From an uncultured Leptolyngbya sp. (GTDB lineage: Bacteria > Cyanobacteriota > Cyanobacteriia > Phormidesmidales > Phormidesmidaceae): a stretch of DNA of 16,366 bases. Each line of letters opens with the position of its first letter. Position 1 is the first letter of the stretch. The stretch lies in contig CALBPH010000155.1 of the NCBI GenBank assembly GCA_937899365.1, forward strand, positions 1 to 16,366, given 5' to 3'. Below the pieces are notes generated by a model. It was not told the origin of the DNA. It saw only the letters and a program-made list of their open reading frames with translations, and did not search any database. The position numbers and the translations under genes are program-made. Shown here one piece after another: positions 14,452-16,366 of this stretch.

Positions 14452-16366
14452 ATGGCGACTGTGCAAAAACGGCCCACCCAAACGCCCACACGACGAAAAT
14501 CAGCGGGGGCTTATTGGTTTTGGGGATTAGTTGCGATCGCACTCCTCCTCAGCCTAGACATCATCACTTACTTTGTTGCCGAAGGGCTTTGGTTTCGTTC
14601 CGTCAACTACCTGGGGGCATTCTGGCTACGACTACGGGCACAGCTCATATTAGGCATAACGGCCTTTGGGGGCAGCTTACTCTTTGCCGGTATTAACCTA
14701 TGGCGCGCCCAAGAGCTCAGCTTTGACGACCATTGCATCGTCCCCAGTCGCGAAAACCGCCGACGGGGCATTGGGCTGGGGCGGCTGTTACCCATCGCCG
14801 GTGCCCTCGCCTTATTACTCAGTGGATCAGTGCTTTACCACGGCCAGCTTGCCCTGGCACGCTGGCATTACATCACGGTAGAGCCGCTCCCCCCCTTACC
14901 CCTGTGGCTAAATATCGATACCCTCTGGCCCATCCTACGAGAATTAATTACCGAGCCGTGGCAGGGGGGGCTATTACTGACCCTCATGCTAGGAATGCTG
15001 ATCTACCCCCGCGTGGGGATTGCTCTTTCCACCCTGGTCCTGAGCCTCAGCTTTAGTCTAGTACTGTCATCCCAGTGGTCGCGGGTACTCCCGGCCCTTA
15101 ACCCCACTAGCTTTAACCAAAGCGATCCGCTATTTCAACAGGACATCAGCTTTTATATCTTCCGTTTGCCCGTCCTAGAACTAGGCGAATTCTGGCTATC
15201 AGGGCTGTTTCTCTCCACATTAGTCGCCGTTGCCCTGATTTATCTACTGGCTGGTAACAGTCTGAGCCAAGGGCGTTTTCTGGGCTTCTCAGCTGCACAA
15301 CAACGCCACCTCTATGGGCTGGCCAGTACCCTGCTCTTGACCACAGGCATTGGCTACTGGCTCAGCCGATACGAGCTGCTCTACTCCAAACAGGGGGTCA
15401 CCTATGGCGCTAGCTACACCGATGTCATGGTGGATTTACCCGTCCACACGGTCTTGAGCCTGCTTATTCTAGGCCTGTCAATCGCAGCCATGGCGAGAGC
15501 ATTACTCGGGTCGATCCGCCGTCAGCCCAGCTATGGCCCCCCATTTTTTGTTGGTCTCATTGTCATCTACCTCAGCTTTGCCCTCTTGGGTGAAGCCTTA
15601 GCCCCATGGCTAATACAGCGATTAGTGGTGCAGCCCAACGAATTTAAGCGGGAACAACCCTACATTGAACGCTCAATTGCCTTCACCCGCGACGCCTTTA
15701 ACCTCACCGATATTCAAGACGAAAGCTTTGCTCCCCAGAGTAATCTAACGGCAGAAAAATTAAGCAACAACGATCTCACGGTACGGAATATCCGTGTGTG
15801 GGATACCCGACCGCTCCTAGAAAGTAATCGTCAGCTGCAACAGATTCGTTCATACTACGAATTTTTCGATGCCGACGTAGACCGCTATACCCTCATCAAC
15901 AAAGACGGCACCACTGAACGCCGTCAGGTCCTCATTTCTGCACGCGAACTCAACTATGAGCGCTTAGAAGACACGGCCAAAACCTGGGTAAACAAACACT
16001 TAAGTTATACCCATGGCTACGGCTTTACCATGAGCCCGGTCAACACCGCCGCTGTTGGCGGGCTGCCAGATTACTTCATCAAAGATATCGCCCATGTGCC
16101 GAGCAATGACGCCGTGGACCGCAGCATTCCGGTAGGACGCCCCCGTATTTACTTTGGAGAGTTAACCAACACCTATGTGATGACCGGGACCCGAGTCCCC
16201 GAGTTAGATTATCCCGGTGAAGATGACAACATCTATACCACCTATGCCGGCAAAGGCGGCATCAGCCTTGGCACCATCTGGCAACTGCTACTCAACGCCA
16301 AACATCAGAGTGATTGGCAAAAGTTAATAACCAAAGACATAACCCCCGAGACCAAGCAAAAGAATC
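14452..16366 (+). CDS. UPF0182 (COG1615) membrane protein, N-terminal part, cut by window edge
   Basis: The frame is open from the ATG at 14452 to the end of the window, giving 638 visible codons of a family usually near 900-1000 aa. After a basic N-terminus there are several hydrophobic segments, for example residues 21-43, 62-84 and 109-128, and more up to about residue 385. A long hydrophilic, probably extracytoplasmic, domain follows. Recognised family features include LWFRSVNYLGAFW, SDPLFQQDISFYIFRLP, QPNEFKREQPYIERSIAFTR, a TRPLLESNRQLQQIRSYYEF stretch, and HGYGFTMSPVN with GLPDYFIKDI. The function is unknown. It has a HIP1 octamer near its start. No stop or frameshift was seen in the stretches I read. 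Confidence 0.93.
   Translation, partial: MATVQKRPTQTPTRRKSAGAYWFWGLVAIALLLSLDIITYFVAEGLWFRSVNYLGAFWLRLRAQLILGITAFGGSLLFAGINLWRAQELSFDDHCIVPSRENRRRGIGLGRLLPIAGALALLLSGSVLYHGQLALARWHYITVEPLPPLPLWLNIDTLWPILRELITEPWQGGLLLTLMLGMLIYPRVGIALSTLVLSLSFSLVLSSQWSRVLPALNPTSFNQSDPLFQQDISFYIFRLPVLELGEFWLSGLFLSTLVAVALIYLLAGNSLSQGRFLGFSAAQQRHLYGLASTLLLTTGIGYWLSRYELLYSKQGVTYGASYTDVMVDLPVHTVLSLLILGLSIAAMARALLGSIRRQPSYGPPFFVGLIVIYLSFALLGEALAPWLIQRLVVQPNEFKREQPYIERSIAFTRDAFNLTDIQDESFAPQSNLTAEKLSNNDLTVRNIRVWDTRPLLESNRQLQQIRSYYEFFDADVDRYTLINKDGTTERRQVLISARELNYERLEDTAKTWVNKHLSYTHGYGFTMSPVNTAAVGGLPDYFIKDIAHVPSNDAVDRSIPVGRPRIYFGELTNTYVMTGTRVPELDYPGEDDNIYTTYAGKGGISLGTIWQLLLNAKHQSDWQKLITKDITPETKQKN

Larger units (their letters stand above)
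1103..14540. repeat. eight HIP1 octamers (GCGATCGC)
   Basis: Copies begin at 1103 (dnaX), 4502, 4999 and 5510 (MFS gene), 9963 (hemA), 11354 (glpX), 12834 (methyltransferase) and 14533 (UPF0182). All lie inside genes. A random sequence of this length would hold about 0.25, so the enrichment supports a cyanobacterial origin. Confidence 0.9.

Noticed and set aside
1..16366. Defence system, prophage, insertion sequence, CRISPR array or tRNA genes
   Set aside because: No transposase, integrase, Cas, restriction or toxin genes, no regular repeat-spacer pattern and no tRNA cloverleaf were found.

Overview
This window looks like chromosomal DNA from a cyanobacterium that makes phycobilisomes. The octamer GCGATCGC (HIP1, the typical cyanobacterial repeat) occurs eight times where chance predicts about 0.25. 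The gene set fits: an NblB-type HEAT-repeat protein, glutamyl-tRNA reductase of the C5 haem/chlorophyll route, and the bifunctional class II fructose-1,6/sedoheptulose-1,7-bisphosphatase. No plasmid, phage, insertion sequence, CRISPR or tRNA gene was recognised. I cannot name the species.

Layout. Positions 1-1176 (minus) hold the N-terminal 392 codons of dnaX, cut by the window edge. Just upstream on the same strand is a small GHKL-fold anti-sigma-type ATPase (1279-1767). About 0.9 kb of AT-rich DNA without a convincing gene follows. Next is a minus-strand pair, a two-CBS-domain protein followed by nblB (3891 to 2682). A sugar-transporter-like MFS protein (plus, 4243-5646) converges on trpD (minus, 6703-5651). 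An exported MsrB (plus, from 7101) converges on a methyltransferase with a lipoprotein-like N-terminus (minus). hemA and glpX lie upstream of that methyltransferase, so the minus-strand order is glpX, hemA, methyltransferase, with a terminator-like hairpin at each junction. The last part has a precorrin-8X methylmutase family gene (plus) converging on a second methyltransferase (minus), a CaCA-family cation exchanger (plus), and the first 638 codons of a UPF0182 membrane protein running off the end.

How the genes relate. Most are housekeeping or photosynthesis-support functions: carbon fixation (glpX), tetrapyrrole synthesis (hemA, the cobH-like gene), tryptophan synthesis (trpD), phycobilisome turnover (nblB) and repair of oxidised methionine outside the cytoplasm (msrB). 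Short spacing suggests one operon, CBS protein plus nblB. glpX and hemA are adjacent but separated by a strong hairpin, so they probably have separate transcripts.

I did not find a convincing undescribed system. The points most worth a second look are: a methylmutase-family enzyme with Tyr where the family's catalytic His should be; a 17-bp perfect palindrome that reads as the hemA terminator but sits 10 bases before the next start codon; perfect 11-bp inverted repeats overlapping the 3' ends of both tightly convergent plus-strand genes; an MsrB left with one cysteine after export; and the AT-rich gene-free stretch.
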